From positions 124,001 to 188,000 of the forward strand of contig JANBVO010000040.1 of assembly GCA_030052745.1 (NCBI GenBank): a DNA stretch of 64,000 nt. Direction: 5' to 3'. The notes below the pieces were generated by a model. It was not told the DNA's origin, ran no database searches, and was given only the letters and a program-made list of their open reading frames with translations. Every line of letters begins with the position of its first letter. Within the stretch, counting starts at the first letter, position 1. Source of the stretch: Pleurostoma richardsiae (Eukaryota > Ascomycota > Sordariomycetes > Calosphaeriales > Pleurostomataceae). A program made the position numbers and the translations under genes. Of this stretch, positions 1-9,984 are shown in pieces.

Positions 1-714
1 GCCAGCCTCGGCGATAGGCGGTCCATTACTGGATATGGGCTCTATTGAGTAAGCCTCCTGTGAGGAGGTAAGTTTAACCATCTGGTTGGAGTAAGTGGCC
101 GCTTCCTGCCACGATGAGGCGCTGTAGTTCGACCAGGGGCACATTCCCCCGTACGAGTAGATGATTGCTGAAGACATGTTTGGCGCTAGAACCGACGTGA
201 AACTCAGGCTGTCGCCTAAGAAGGATGGCCCTATGCTGAGTCCGTCAGTGCTGTCATCCAAAGTCGCTGAATGCTTGGTCCATGACCCAGCGCCTCCTGT
301 CGCTGATGAGTTTGCTGGAGTGTAGCTCCAGACGGCAAAGTCCGAGCCGGAGGAGCAATCTCCCGCGTAGACGATGATGCTGCCATTGGATGAGAGTGAT
401 GGTGTGAATGACCATGTTGACTGCGACTCGTTGATGAAGGGAAGAGGCGAGGTCAGCGTAGACGTGCTGAGCGACGAGGCCTCCAGCGTCGATGAGACGT
501 TTAAGGCAAGGAGGTCGACGGATGAACCGCTCGGTGAGAAAATATAGGCGACATCACCGGTATCCTGTGATGAGAGCAGGACGGTGGTGGGCAAGTACGG
601 TAGGCTCGTTGCGGACGCAGCAGCCGCGAAGACAACGAGCAGCGTCAATATGGCTCTTCGCGCCGCAGCCGGCACGACTCCCAGGAGCGAGCCAGGCACC
701 GCGGCGTTGACCAT
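1..714 (-). CDS. Secreted Kelch-like beta-propeller protein, N-terminal part
   Basis: The frame is open on the minus strand from an ATG at 714 to the window edge, 238 codons without a stop, so the gene continues to the left. Residues about 1-37 form an N-terminal hydrophobic segment (LTLLVVFAAAASA) that reads as a signal peptide or signal anchor. The rest is rich in Ser, Thr and Asn with many N-glycosylation sequons (NVS, NES, NGS, NSS, NMS, NYS), as expected of a wall or secreted protein. The stretch ending YSYGGMCPWS resembles a Kelch blade of the galactose-oxidase type. Fungal genomes carry wall or membrane proteins with this design, but the specific function is unknown. Assignment to the Kelch class rests on one blade-like motif plus overall composition and is tentative; that this is a real secreted protein is much surer. 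Confidence 0.65.
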   Translation of the reverse strand, partial: MVNAAVPGSLLGVVPAAARRAILTLLVVFAAAASATSLPYLPTTVLLSSQDTGDVAYIFSPSGSSVDLLALNVSSTLEASSLSTSTLTSPLPFINESQSTWSFTPSLSSNGSIIVYAGDCSSGSDFAVWSYTPANSSATGGAGSWTKHSATLDDSTDGLSIGPSFLGDSLSFTSVLAPNMSSAIIYSYGGMCPWSNYSASSWQEAATYSNQMVKLTSSQEAYSIEPISSNGPPIAEAG

Positions 715-1680
715 CTGTGATCGAGCTGATGGGCCTCCAGAAGTGGTCGCGTTCTGGGCCTCAGCTCATGGCTCCGGTACCCGTTGGCCGGCTCTCGTTT
801 TGCAAGGCTCACTCGGACTTCCGTCGACGAACAAGCCACCCTTGCCTGGCGAGGCTAATAACCTGTCATCCTATAGACCGAGCGATACGCGATGAGTTGG
901 CAGGGCCAGCACGGTTCCTTCAGCGAACGAGTGGGGAAGTCGTCTAGATGTAATACCCCGACCTGTTTATTGTTCGTATTGTGGATGTTTTGGAGATGAT
1001 CAACAGGGCGACGAGAGGCGGCGGTCGGTTAGCGGACAAACCTGCTAGCTAGAGGTCCATCCGTTGAATCTGAAAGGAGCCGCCGTCTCTGCAGCAGCAG
1101 TAACCGCGGTCATCTCTGTTATCCGGCCAATCGGGATCCACGCAGATCTCATATTGGTTGTTGACGGGGGCATTTGTATGTTGTTGACCCGGCAACCAAG
1201 CTTATGCAAGGTCTGGCCCCGCCTAGACTCTCGATCGACCATGGCCGGCTACTGGCCTCATTCGATGTTACGCATCACCATCCATAGCTCGGGCTTGAGA
1301 ATACTTCATGCAGTTTGATTGTTGAAGACACGGATTGTTGTGATACCGAACACAGTCGGGTTGTGCTAGTTACGCCTCGCCGGTGACACTTCAGTGTTTG
1401 TATACAGCTCGGCCCAGAGAGGGAATATTCAAGCGTTAACCCCCTTCACAAAGAATATCTACCTAAATATCACACAGCCAACTGCCGGCTTTGGTTCGGA
1501 AACAGTCAAAGCAAATCCCCGATGGAGAAGAAAAGATGTCCTTCCTGAGTGAAGATAATGCTTCTCGCCTCCAGCCTCATTCACACCAGCTTAAATGAGA
1601 ACGACCGTTCCGAAACGCCAACTGCATCCTCCCTACTATGGATCCCAGAGTGGCTCAATGACTCTGTCTGCCAGACCCGT
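715..1680. other. Spacer upstream of the Kelch-like gene
   Basis: This stretch lies between the start of the Kelch-like gene and the stop codon of the next minus-strand gene. It should hold the promoter of the former and the 3' end of the latter. Only short overlapping open frames are present, without a start context, domain or credible splice sites. I see no RNA gene or repeat in it. Confidence 0.6.
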
Positions 1681-3252
1681 CTAAGTGGACGGCTGTGCGG
1701 CGACTTTCCAACCTTCCTCGGACACTTGATATCCCAGCTTCTCGATCTGCTCTTTGAGCCCGTTCCTCTCGCCCATGACCGTGTACTGCTGGATCAGCGC
1801 ATTCTGCAGCCTCTTCTCCTCGCCCTGCAGCTTCTCCTTCAGCGCGGCGACCTCCTTCTCCAGCGCCTCCGCCCTCTGCTTCTCGCCCGTCAGCTGCGCC
1901 ACCAGCTCGCTGCGCGGGCGGCCCGCCTCCTCGGCCAGGGCGTCGGCGACGGCGCGCTGCCGCTCCAGCTCGTCCTGCAGCACCTGCATGCCCGTCTCCC
2001 TCTTCATGGTGGCCTGGCGCAGCTTGAGGTTCTCGAGCTCCGCCTCGCCGGCGCGCTCCAGCCGCTCGTCGTAGCGCCGCTCCAGCTCCGTCACCCGCTG
2101 CGGGAACTTGGGCTGGACGACCGACACGACGGTGGGCCGGCGCTCCATGCGGCGCGTGTGCTCGACGCCCGGGTGGTTGTCCCACGCCGGCACCACGAAG
2201 ATGGTGCCGCGGCCCTGGCCCTTGATGCGGAAGTAGCGCGTGTTGACGTGGACGGGCACGATGCCCCGGGCGTAGTCGCCGCCGCCGCGCTTCTCCGCCC
2301 ACAGCCGCTCGGTCGCGGCGCCCTTGCCCCGGTAGATGCGCTCCTTCTCCTCGATGAGCGCCTCGTCCCGGTCGAACAGGTCGTGCAGGTGGTCGAAGAC
2401 GTCGTCGCCCGCGTTGGCCAGCACCCACCGGTCCTGCGGGAACGCGATCTCCCGGCCCGACCGCCCGTCGGGTCCCAGCCGCGACATGTGCTGCACGGGG
2501 ACCGCCGCCTCGGACGCCAGCGCGTCCAGGCAGTTGCCGTAGGCGATCTCCAGCTCGTGCATCCGGCCCACCAGGTGGCCCGTGAACTGCAGCCACTGGC
2601 CGACCAGCGAGTTGCGCGCCGCCTCGACCTCGCGGGCCGAGTGGCCGCCCGCGCCCTCGCTCGGCAGCACGGACAGGAGGCCGCCCGTCGCGGAGAACTC
2701 ATGGTCCAGCCGCTCCAGGCACTCGTTGGCGTGCATCAGCAGCCGGTGGTGGCTGGCGTACGGCCTGGCCGCCTGCCCGGGCTTGCGCGGCTTGGGGGCC
2801 TCGGCCAGCGGGCAGTGGTACTGCGTGCCGAGGACGTCGTGCGCGGACCTGACCTCGTTGAGCAGCGCGTTGAGCGGCTTGTGGTGGTTGGGGTCGTCGT
2901 TCCAGTAGGGCACCGCCAGGTCCGTGATCCAGTCGAAGGCGTCGTTGACGCGCGCGTGGTTGGCCGCGTCGCCCCTCTGCATGCCCGGCCCGTTGATCTC
3001 GGTCGGCTGCAGGGTCGGGCAGAGGAAGGAGATGAGGATGGCGAGGGACTGCGCGTGCTGCTTCAGCGCCAGGAGGGTCGGGGGCTGGCCGTGGGTCGAG
3101 AGGTAGCTGCAGTTCATGTGCATGACCCGGTCGCGGAACTGGTCGTGGATGATGGACCAGTTGGACATGTACGGTTTGGCGAAGTCATTGCCGAAGAGGT
3201 AGCCCTTTTGGAAAGCCTCCGGGTCATGGCGATGCTCCGAGATGTGAGACAT
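1681..3252 (-). CDS. Uncharacterised 523-aa protein with C-terminal coiled coil
   Basis: This is an intronless frame of 523 codons from an ATG at 3252 to a TAG at 1681-1683. There is no signal peptide or membrane segment. Residues about 1-390 look globular, with several His/Asp/Asn-rich stretches (SEHRHDPEAF, YWNDDPNHH, HHRLLMHANE). Residues about 395-505 are strongly charged and heptad-like (QRVTELERRYDERLERAGEAE, then EKEVAALKEKL), predicting a long coiled coil. I do not recognise the family and assign no function. The coding strand is very GC-rich at third positions, which also explains the 770-codon frame open on the opposite strand. That frame has no recognisable domain, whereas this strand gives a structured protein, so I prefer this one. 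The gene lies alone between two long spacers. Confidence 0.75.
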   Translation of the reverse strand: MSHISEHRHDPEAFQKGYLFGNDFAKPYMSNWSIIHDQFRDRVMHMNCSYLSTHGQPPTLLALKQHAQSLAILISFLCPTLQPTEINGPGMQRGDAANHARVNDAFDWITDLAVPYWNDDPNHHKPLNALLNEVRSAHDVLGTQYHCPLAEAPKPRKPGQAARPYASHHRLLMHANECLERLDHEFSATGGLLSVLPSEGAGGHSAREVEAARNSLVGQWLQFTGHLVGRMHELEIAYGNCLDALASEAAVPVQHMSRLGPDGRSGREIAFPQDRWVLANAGDDVFDHLHDLFDRDEALIEEKERIYRGKGAATERLWAEKRGGGDYARGIVPVHVNTRYFRIKGQGRGTIFVVPAWDNHPGVEHTRRMERRPTVVSVVQPKFPQRVTELERRYDERLERAGEAELENLKLRQATMKRETGMQVLQDELERQRAVADALAEEAGRPRSELVAQLTGEKQRAEALEKEVAALKEKLQGEEKRLQNALIQQYTVMGERNGLKEQIEKLGYQVSEEGWKVAAQPST

Positions 3253-5282
3253 GATGGCGATGGTCGAAGGGGTAGTGTCCGCTCGTTCGTGACTGCACCT
3301 AGAAAATGCCTAGTCCTAAGGAGCCACTTGCAAGAAGGCGAGATCAACTGGATGTCATCAGGGTGGGCGAGAGGGCATTTCAGGGGGAAGACAGTCTTCT
3401 GCTGTCGTTGCTGCATGATGCCTGTTCATTGTCTGCAGGAAGCGTTTCATGGACCCGGGACACTGAAAGAACCCAGCCAGTGGCACAATGGAAATGTGGT
3501 GTTGATATTGAATGCTTCTTTCTTCTTTTCTACTAAACAGACTCCAAGTAGGCGCGATAACCCCTTTCCTACGTGGAGATCTTTGTTCAAGGGTTCTTTG
3601 GCGTTTTGTGCCCAGCTATCATCCCGCAACCGGCGATGCTCTCATACCTTTCTTACTTCAATACGCAGTCAAGGCTCTCAACTTCAACTCGAAAGTAGGT
3701 GCAATCTGACAGCAGTCTTAGAGAGCTTGTGGTCCTCACAAGGCGAAGGAAGGGCTCAGGATCCCCCTCTAAGCGGAAGAGGTAGAAGAACAGCCGGACT
3801 ACACAAACTAAGCGAGACTGTCTTTGTTACGCAGGATCCATTGGGAAATGCCCTTATATGAGTGTCGTTCCGAAGATCCAGACAGCGAAAAGAGCGTGTA
3901 GCACCAGTATAGCGAGAGAGGCAGAATCTGTTTCGCGTTTGCTGTTGGGTGTCCCAACCAAGATTGTTTGTGAGGGTCTACGGTGTGTTTGCATGGGCTA
4001 ATAAGACTGGCGATTCATTGCATGCCGGATATTATTACCTTGCGCATCAGAAGCGGCCTGCTCAAAGTTTCGATGTCTTCGATCCTCGCCGTAACGGGCC
4101 GTTTCCTGCCAATGCTGCATGTCTGAAGTTGTTGACGCGGGACAAACATACATAGATCGTCATCATCTGGATACCCCTGGTACCCCTGGTACCCTACATC
4201 ACGGCAAAGACTTCCGCTTATCAGTTGCCGATCGATTTCCGGGAGGGGGGAAGAAGACACTGAACGTTGGTGCCGTGCTGGTTGCTCATTGGTCCTGCAA
4301 CCGGTTCAGGAGGGACAAAGAAATCGCAAACGGCAAACGGCGTCTCCGTCATACCTGGACAGTGGACACGGTGCTTTGATTGAGTTCAGGCTAGGATTTG
4401 GATGTGGACTCTGTGGATTTGAAGATCGCCAATCTTGCTCGGCCGAGACAAATGTGACAGGCCCGGCATCTGCGAGCCGGGGCCCATTCCAGAGGATCAG
4501 CTGCCGAAACCTTCGAGATTGCCGTCCTGTGCATTTCTGGCCGTGCAATGTGCTGGCGGGGGGAAAGATGATGCAAGAGGCCCTCTTGAAGGCTGATTGT
4601 GGCGTCGGGTTGAAGATGCCAGTCAATCAGGGCGACAGCATCCTGCAGTGCGGTCCTCCCGCTCCTAGTGCGGTGCACACAGAGTGGACAGTGCGGTGTT
4701 GCGCCCGCCGCGGAGATGATGGAGAGAGACGAAAAGCACATGCCATCTCGGCGACCGCTTGACGTGTTGCTCTACTCACTCACTCTACCAACTCTCCACA
4801 GTACGCGCCAAAAGAAGCGGAGAAGCACAGACGGGCTGCGTCTTGGCCGGCGGCAGCACCGAAAGTGGTCCACAGTTCCAGCTCTGGCTGCGAGACCCGC
4901 GCTCGGTCTGGTGCCACTTGCTGCGTAACAACGCAGGCTAGTGACGCTGTGCTGGAGGTGATTTGCGCAGCGGTGGCTGGTGGCGCCGTTTCTGGTGTGA
5001 GGTCATTCTCCGTTTCCATCTCTCTGCTCTCTGCTGCTTTTCTCCCACATCCCGCGTTGCCGTCCAGCGGTTATGGAGACACAGGACACAGGAGTCGTTG
5101 GAGCGATAGGAGCGGTGGGAGTCGAGAGGGAGTCGCATGATCTGGAAGGCAAAATACGAAGGGATGTGCGGTCGATATCAAGGAACAGGAAATGCTGAAC
5201 TCGATCCCCGTGCCAACCTTGGAAGAAGACCCTTATCATGGAGTATTAAGAAGGCCGTCTCGTCCTCCCGCCTGTTGTGTGG

Positions 5283-5320
5283 AGGCTTGCAGGCTTGCAG
5301 GCTTGCAGGCTTGCAGGCTT
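5283..5320. repeat. Tandem repeat of 8-bp unit AGGCTTGC, 4.75 copies
   Basis: Four perfect head-to-tail copies of AGGCTTGC are followed by a partial AGGCTT. It lies in the intergenic region about 1 kb upstream of the channel gene. Such short perfect arrays usually vary in copy number between strains. No function is implied. Confidence 0.9.
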
Positions 5321-6060
5321 GGGAGGGGAGGGTGTGGTGTGTGTGGGTTTCAAGGGTCGCTCGCTCTGTCGTTCTCGTTCTGGTGGCTCATCTCATCCAC
5401 CCCGGCCTCGGCAATGTGGGCTCGAGAGAGAGAGTAACTAAGAGACTGAGAGAGGAGGAGACTTTAGAGGCGAGAAGAGAGAAGAGAGAGCGTCTTGATC
5501 CTTGGAGGGCTTAGCGCACCCAATTTTCTGCTTGAATGCCGCATATCAGCTCGACAGGGATCACAGTGCCAACGTCGTCATAGGTCTGTCTCCCTTGGGC
5601 CCCCCAAGTCCCTGTAGCTCGGGAGCTGGCCCACCCCCCCTGTCTGCAGCTGCATCGTTGTGGCCCTCAGATCAAGATTTCAAGTTCCCAAGCTGTGCAT
5701 CGAGTCGTGGAAAGGCCAATCGCAGATATAAAGTACCTTGCCAGCGTATTGCCGGCCCTACCCTTCCCATCCCTGGGCCGACCTGGAGAAGAAGAAAAAA
5801 AAGGGGACCGACCCTGTCTGTGATCCTTTCCTCCTGTTCTGCGACCAGCCGCAGCAGCAGCAGCACCGCAAAAGAGAAGCGTCATTGCTGTCTCCTCTTT
5901 CCCGGCCGAGCTTTGGTGGCTTGTCTTGGCCCCTCCCGCGCGACTGTCTATCCTGAGTCAAGGCAAGGCGGGCGCGTCCCCAGCATAGCGCCAAGAGCTA
6001 TTGACATCCCAATCTCCCCCAGATCGTCCTTGTTCTCTTCTTTCTTCTGCCACCTCTTCC

Positions 6061-6080
6061 CGCCTCGCCTCGCCTCGCCT
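6061..6080. repeat. CGCCT pentamer repeat, four copies
   Basis: Four perfect copies of CGCCT lie within the CT-rich leader of the channel gene, about 215 nt upstream of its start codon. This is probably part of the pyrimidine-rich promoter or 5' untranslated region. Confidence 0.85.
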
Positions 6081-6296
6081 GGCAGTTTTGAAGTTTTTCT
6101 CGCCCTCGCCCTCTTTCTGCCTCGCAACATCCTGCAACGGAAAGAGACAAGGTCCAGAAGCGGGCACGAGATCTCGCACGCCCGTCACAAGCTGTCTCGA
6201 CGTGCTCATTAGCCGTCCGCATCCGATAGTCGGAGAAGCACTGGATATAGCGGGTTTCCCCAAGAGGTTTAGGGAGGCTCAGCCCCAGCAAGCAAG

Positions 6297-9213
6297 ATGA
6301 GCGACGTGGGATCCGCTCGCGACGAGAACAACACAACCACCAGCTCCCTCTCAGGTTGGTTATTTTGCCCCCAGCAGTCGCCCTACAAGGAGCTGGCTGC
6401 TCGACACATGATTGAGACGCCGGAGATCACTAACATATGCCGTCCCCGCAGGACTGGTATCGACGCTTGTTCCCGTTGCCCTCGTGGCTGGCGTCTACTT
6501 CCTGATCTTCCTCATCCTTCGCCGCAGCCAGAGACGATGGTATGCGCCGAGAACCTACATCGGCAGCCTCAAGGAAAGGTGCGTCACCCGACTCTTCTTG
6601 ATGATGGTCTCGGCTTCGTAATGCTAACCCCCAACCCTGCAGAGAGCGCACGCCTCCCATCTCCAATGGCTTCCTGGGGTGGATCGGACAGTTTTGGAAG
6701 ATCCCCGATGTCTACGCTCTGCAGCATCAGTCTCTTGATGCCTTCCTCTATCTTCGCTTCTTGCGCATGACGGTCGTCATCTGCTTCGTAGGCTGCTGCA
6801 TCACCTGGCCCATCCTCTTCCCCATCAATGCAACTGGTGGCGGGGGTCAGAAGCAGCTCGACATCCTCTCTTACTCGAACATTGACATCAAGACGCAGAA
6901 GAACCGGTTCTACGCCCACGCCCTTGTCTCGTGGGTCTTCTACGGCTTCGTCATGTATCTGATCTTCCGGGAGTGCATCTACTACATCAACCTCCGCCAG
7001 GCCTTCTTGATCAGCCCCATGTACTCGAACCGCATCTCCTCGCGCACTGTCCTCTTCACCTCGGTCCCCGAGCCGTACCTCGACGAGAGAATGCTGCGCA
7101 AGGTCTTCGGCAACTCCATCAGGAACATCTGGATCACCGGAGCCTTCGGCGAGCTGGAGAAGCTCGTCGAGAAGAGAGACAAGACCGCCTTCAAACTGGA
7201 GAAGGCCGAGGTGAAGCTGATCAAGCTTGCCAACAAGGAGCGTCTCAAGGCCATCAAGAATGGTGCGGTCGACGACAAGAATGAGGCTCAGCCCCCTCTC
7301 GATGCGGAATCCGGTACCGTCGCGGCGAGGTGGATTCCCAAGAAGAAGCGGCCGACCCATAAGACCGGCACTCTTGGGCTCGTTGGCAAGAAGGTGGATT
7401 CGATCGACTGGTGCAGGTCTGAACTGGCCGAGCTCATCCCCGAAGTCGCTGCTGCTCAGGAGGAATATCGCCGCGGCAACGCCAAGAAGATTCCAGCTGT
7501 CTTCATTGAGTTCAAGACTCAGGCCGAGGCAGAGACGGCCTTCCAGGTTCTTACCCACCACCAGGGTCTCCATATGTCCCCGCGCTACATTGGAATCGTC
7601 CCCCAGGACGTCGTCTGGAGCTCTCTCAGGATCTCTTGGTGGCAGAAGGTCGTCAGACGTTATCTCGTACTCGCTTTCATCGCGGCTTTGATCATATTCT
7701 GGGCCATTCCCGTGGCTGTCGTCGGCGTCATCAGCAATGTCACCTATCTCGAGAGCCTCTCTTTCCTGCATTGGCTCAAGAAGATCCCCGATGTAAGATT
7801 ACTGCTGGACTCTACCCCCGTCTGCCCGTCATGACGCTGACTCCTTTTAGGTTATCATGGGTGTCGTCACTGGCCTTCTCCCGTCAGTTATGCTGTCTAT
7901 CCTCATGTCTTTGGTCCCGATCATCATGCGACGTCAGTCAACTCTGCCTCTGTCTATGTATGTCGTACATCTCGCTAACGTACCCGGACAGTGTGTGCCA
8001 AGCTCTCTGGCGAGCCTTCGTACTCTCGTGTTGAGCTGTTCACGCAGAACTCGTACTTCGCCTTCCAGGTCATTCAGGTCTTCTTGGTAACCACTATGAC
8101 TTCGGCCGCCAGCGCTGTGGTGAAGCAGATCATCGACAAGCCCGGCAGCGTTACTTCGCTGCTGGCCAACAACCTGCCGAAAGCCAGCAACTTCTACATG
8201 TCGTATTTCATTGTCCAGGGTCTCACCGTCGCTTCCGGCGTCATATCCCAGGTGGTGGGCTTCGCCATCTTCACGCTCATGTACAAGTACCTTGCTGGGA
8301 CACCTCGGGCTTTGTACACCAAGTGGGCAAACCTCAGCGCAATCTCTTGGGGGAGCACTCTACCTGTGTACACGAACATCACGGTCATCGGTGAGTCGCC
8401 TCGAGCACCCCTTATCTCTTGTTCACTTTCTAACCTTGAGCAGCCATCACATATGCCGGAATTGCTCCTCTCGTGCTGGGTTGGGCTTTCGTCGGCATGT
8501 CTCTGTTCTACTTCGCCTGGCGTTACAACGTTCTGTTCGTCACAGACACTCAGATCGACACTCGCGGGCTGATCTACCCTCGGGCCATCAAGCAGCTCTT
8601 CACGGGCATTTACCTTGCCGAGATCTGCTTTATCGGACTCTTCGGCGCCTCGGTTGCCATTGGCCCTCTGGTCCTCATGATAGCATTCCTGATCTTCACC
8701 ATCCTCTTCCACTTCAGCATCAACTCCATTCTGGATCCCCTCCTTTACAACCTACCCCAGAGCTTACTCGCTGAGGAGGAGGCCCGCCGCGCGGACCTCG
8801 AGGCCGTAGGAGCCGCTCCTTCTCCCGACGGTCTCGACGCGGGGTCGAACAAGAAGACCTGGAGCGGCAAGACGGAGGCGGTCACCAAGAAGCCAAACTT
8901 CCTCGTCAAGTTCCTGAAGCCCTGGATATACTCGGACTACTTCGCTCTGCGCGAGCTGGTCCCGTCGTACGAGACGCACACGTACCTGGAAGAGATCGAG
9001 GACAACGCCTACTTCCCGCCCGCCGTCACCTCGACCCCGCCGCTGCTGTGGATCCCGTCCGACGAGGCCGGCGTCTCCAGGCAGGAGGTGGCGCACACCA
9101 GCAAGGTGATCCCCATCACCGACGAGGGCTGCACCCTGAACGAGAAGAACAAGCTCGTCTGGGACCAGGACACGAGCCGGCCGCCCATCTGGGAGGAGAA
9201 GGTCGAGTACTAA
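6297..9213 (+). CDS. CSC1/OSCA (DUF221) family mechanosensitive cation channel
   Basis: Six exons (6297-6354, 6452-6578, 6643-7792, 7851-7932, 7992-8390, 8444-9213) join in frame to 861 codons. The family comprises calcium-permeable channels gated by osmotic stress or membrane tension, in plasma or internal membranes. Visible landmarks: a first membrane helix at about residues 20-45, then RRWYAPRTYIGSLKERERTPP, typical of the late-exocytosis/CSC1 N-terminal domain. Helices follow at about 104-125 and 153-172, then a long cytosolic domain (about 173-395) with SVPEPYLDERMLRKVFG and a basic KKKRPTHK segment. The multi-helix core begins near residue 400 and includes the family signature DTRGLIYPRAIKQLFTGIY. 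Length and domain order match full-length fungal members, and all five introns have GT-AG ends. Yeast has two related proteins (CSC1 and RSN1), and I cannot say which is the closer orthologue. Confidence 0.95.
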
Positions 9214-9790
9214 GTGCGAGGGCCGCGCTCTCTCGGCTTGCCTTGGCCCTTCTTTCCAGGACGGCGAGGCATAAGACTCTCGTCTGCGGCTGACGGAAAA
9301 GCTCCTTTTTGGCGTTTTGTTTTTGTGATGACAGGGGGGCGAGTTTTGTGTCAACAACCCAGGATGCAGTATGTCTTGAGGCGGGCTCTGGGAGCTGCCA
9401 CGCCCGTGCCTTTTGGAGTCTTTCAGGACTGTAAATCCATTGATAGATACCCGACGAAGGCTTTGTCCCTCTAGATAGTCCATCTTTTTTCGCTAGTCTT
9501 AATCATAGTTTGTAATCATGGTTAACTCCTAACTATTGTTTCTATATTCCCATTCCTGAGTCGTGTTTCAGTCCGAGACTTTCGTCCGCTTGCCATTTAC
9601 GGTGTGTGGTGGGCGCGCATATCTTACGGCGATTGAGATGAGGAGCATCAGGCAGGTATACGATTAGGGACTTGTAGCCGTGCCATACTTGTGTCCCATC
9701 GCGGTTCCGCCATTGGAGATTAGTCGGGCTGTAGAGGACCCCGATTAGAGCAATTCGCACGGCAAGGAGTCACGTGACTGGAAACATCCA
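9214..9790. other. 3' region of the channel gene and tRNA upstream region
   Basis: No gene is visible. The first half should carry the 3' untranslated region and polyadenylation site of the channel mRNA. The second half is noticeably more AT-rich and ends in the TATA-like element of the tRNA gene. Short open frames show no domains. Confidence 0.55.
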
Positions 9791-9796
9791 TATAAA
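9791..9796 (+). promoter_or_regulatory. TATA-like element upstream of the tRNA gene
   Basis: TATAAA lies 39 nt before the first base of the mature tRNA. Upstream TATA elements at about this distance help recruit TFIIIB at tRNA genes in fission yeast and some other fungi. Its presence suggests the locus is a live Pol III gene and not a relic, though the motif is short and could be chance. Confidence 0.45.
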
Positions 9797-9836
9797 CACT
9801 AAATCTGGCCGAAAGTGCCAACCGCATCAAGCCGGC

Positions 9837-9847
9837 TGGCGCAATGG
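9837..9847 (+). promoter_or_regulatory. Pol III A box of the tRNA-Arg gene
   Basis: TGGCGCAATGG fits the A-box consensus TRGCNNARYGG. Its last G belongs to the D-loop insertion, because the first base of the GT-AG insertion takes the place of the tRNA's own G19. The box is therefore unbroken in the DNA even though the D-loop is interrupted. Confidence 0.8.
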
Positions 9848-9906
9848 TTAGTAGAAAGTCCGCATCGGAAACGCCGCAATCCACTGTACTAACTCACAAT
9901 CAACAG
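9847..9906 (+). other. Spliceosomal-type intron inside the tRNA D-loop (60 nt)
   Basis: The insertion begins GTTAGT, has a perfect TACTAAC branch-site heptamer at 9887-9893 and ends CAACAG, with the branch-point A 14 nt from the 3' end. Its 60 nt falls in the range of the protein-gene introns of this window (48-102 nt for most). Precise removal at GT and AG restores a canonical D-loop; shifting either boundary by one base breaks the GT-AG ends. I see no bulge-helix-bulge pairing across its ends, which the tRNA-splicing endonuclease would need. That it is removed by the spliceosome is inference; the motifs themselves are seen directly. Confidence 0.75.
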
Positions 9907-9925
9907 GTAGCGCGCTTTCCTCCTA

Positions 9926-9959
9926 TAGGCCCCGCTTCTGGGAGTGAGCAATCTTTGAC
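9926..9959 (+). other. Canonical tRNA intron at position 37/38 (34 nt)
   Basis: The intron follows A37, one base 3' of the anticodon, as in other eukaryotic nuclear tRNA introns. It contains AGG at 9928 (just after the 5' cut), complementary to anticodon CCT. Base C32 (9920) can pair with G at the third-last intron position (9957), the cardinal anticodon-intron pair needed by the tRNA splicing endonuclease. Position 38 is A9960. Confidence 0.8.
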
Positions 9960-9973
9960 AGAAAGAGGCTGTG

Positions 9974-9984
9974 GGTTCGAGTCC
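9974..9984 (+). promoter_or_regulatory. Pol III B box of the tRNA-Arg gene
   Basis: GGTTCGAGTCC is a perfect match to the B-box consensus GGTTCGANTCC and covers the T-arm. It starts 137 nt after the start of the A box. This is longer than usual because of the two introns, but within what TFIIIC tolerates at other intron-bearing tRNA genes. Confidence 0.9.

Larger units (their letters stand above)
3253..6296. other. Three-kilobase spacer between divergent genes
   Basis: The region separates the start of the coiled-coil gene from the start of the channel gene, so it holds two divergent promoters and 5' leaders. It contains a tandem 8-bp repeat (5283-5320), a purine-rich GA stretch near 5420-5485, and a pyrimidine-rich CT tract with a pentamer repeat just before the channel gene (about 6010-6120), as is common in fungal promoters and leaders. 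Open frames here are short and overlap on both strands. None shows a domain or a convincing splice pattern, and I call no gene. Confidence 0.6.

Noticed and set aside
1549-3861. Long plus-strand open frame of 770 codons opposite the coiled-coil gene
   Set aside because: Its sequence is Leu/Arg/Ala/Val-rich low-complexity of the kind produced opposite GC-rich codons, with no domain. The minus strand gives a plausible structured protein.
6584-7771. Minus-strand frame of 395 codons inside the channel gene
   Set aside because: Antisense shadow of a firmly identified, spliced gene.
9847-9906. Reading the D-loop insertion as proof that the tRNA is a dead copy
   Set aside because: Every stem pairs, the A and B boxes, terminator and canonical intron are intact, and removal of a GT-AG unit restores the tRNA exactly. 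Decay would not do this, though a silent copy is still possible.
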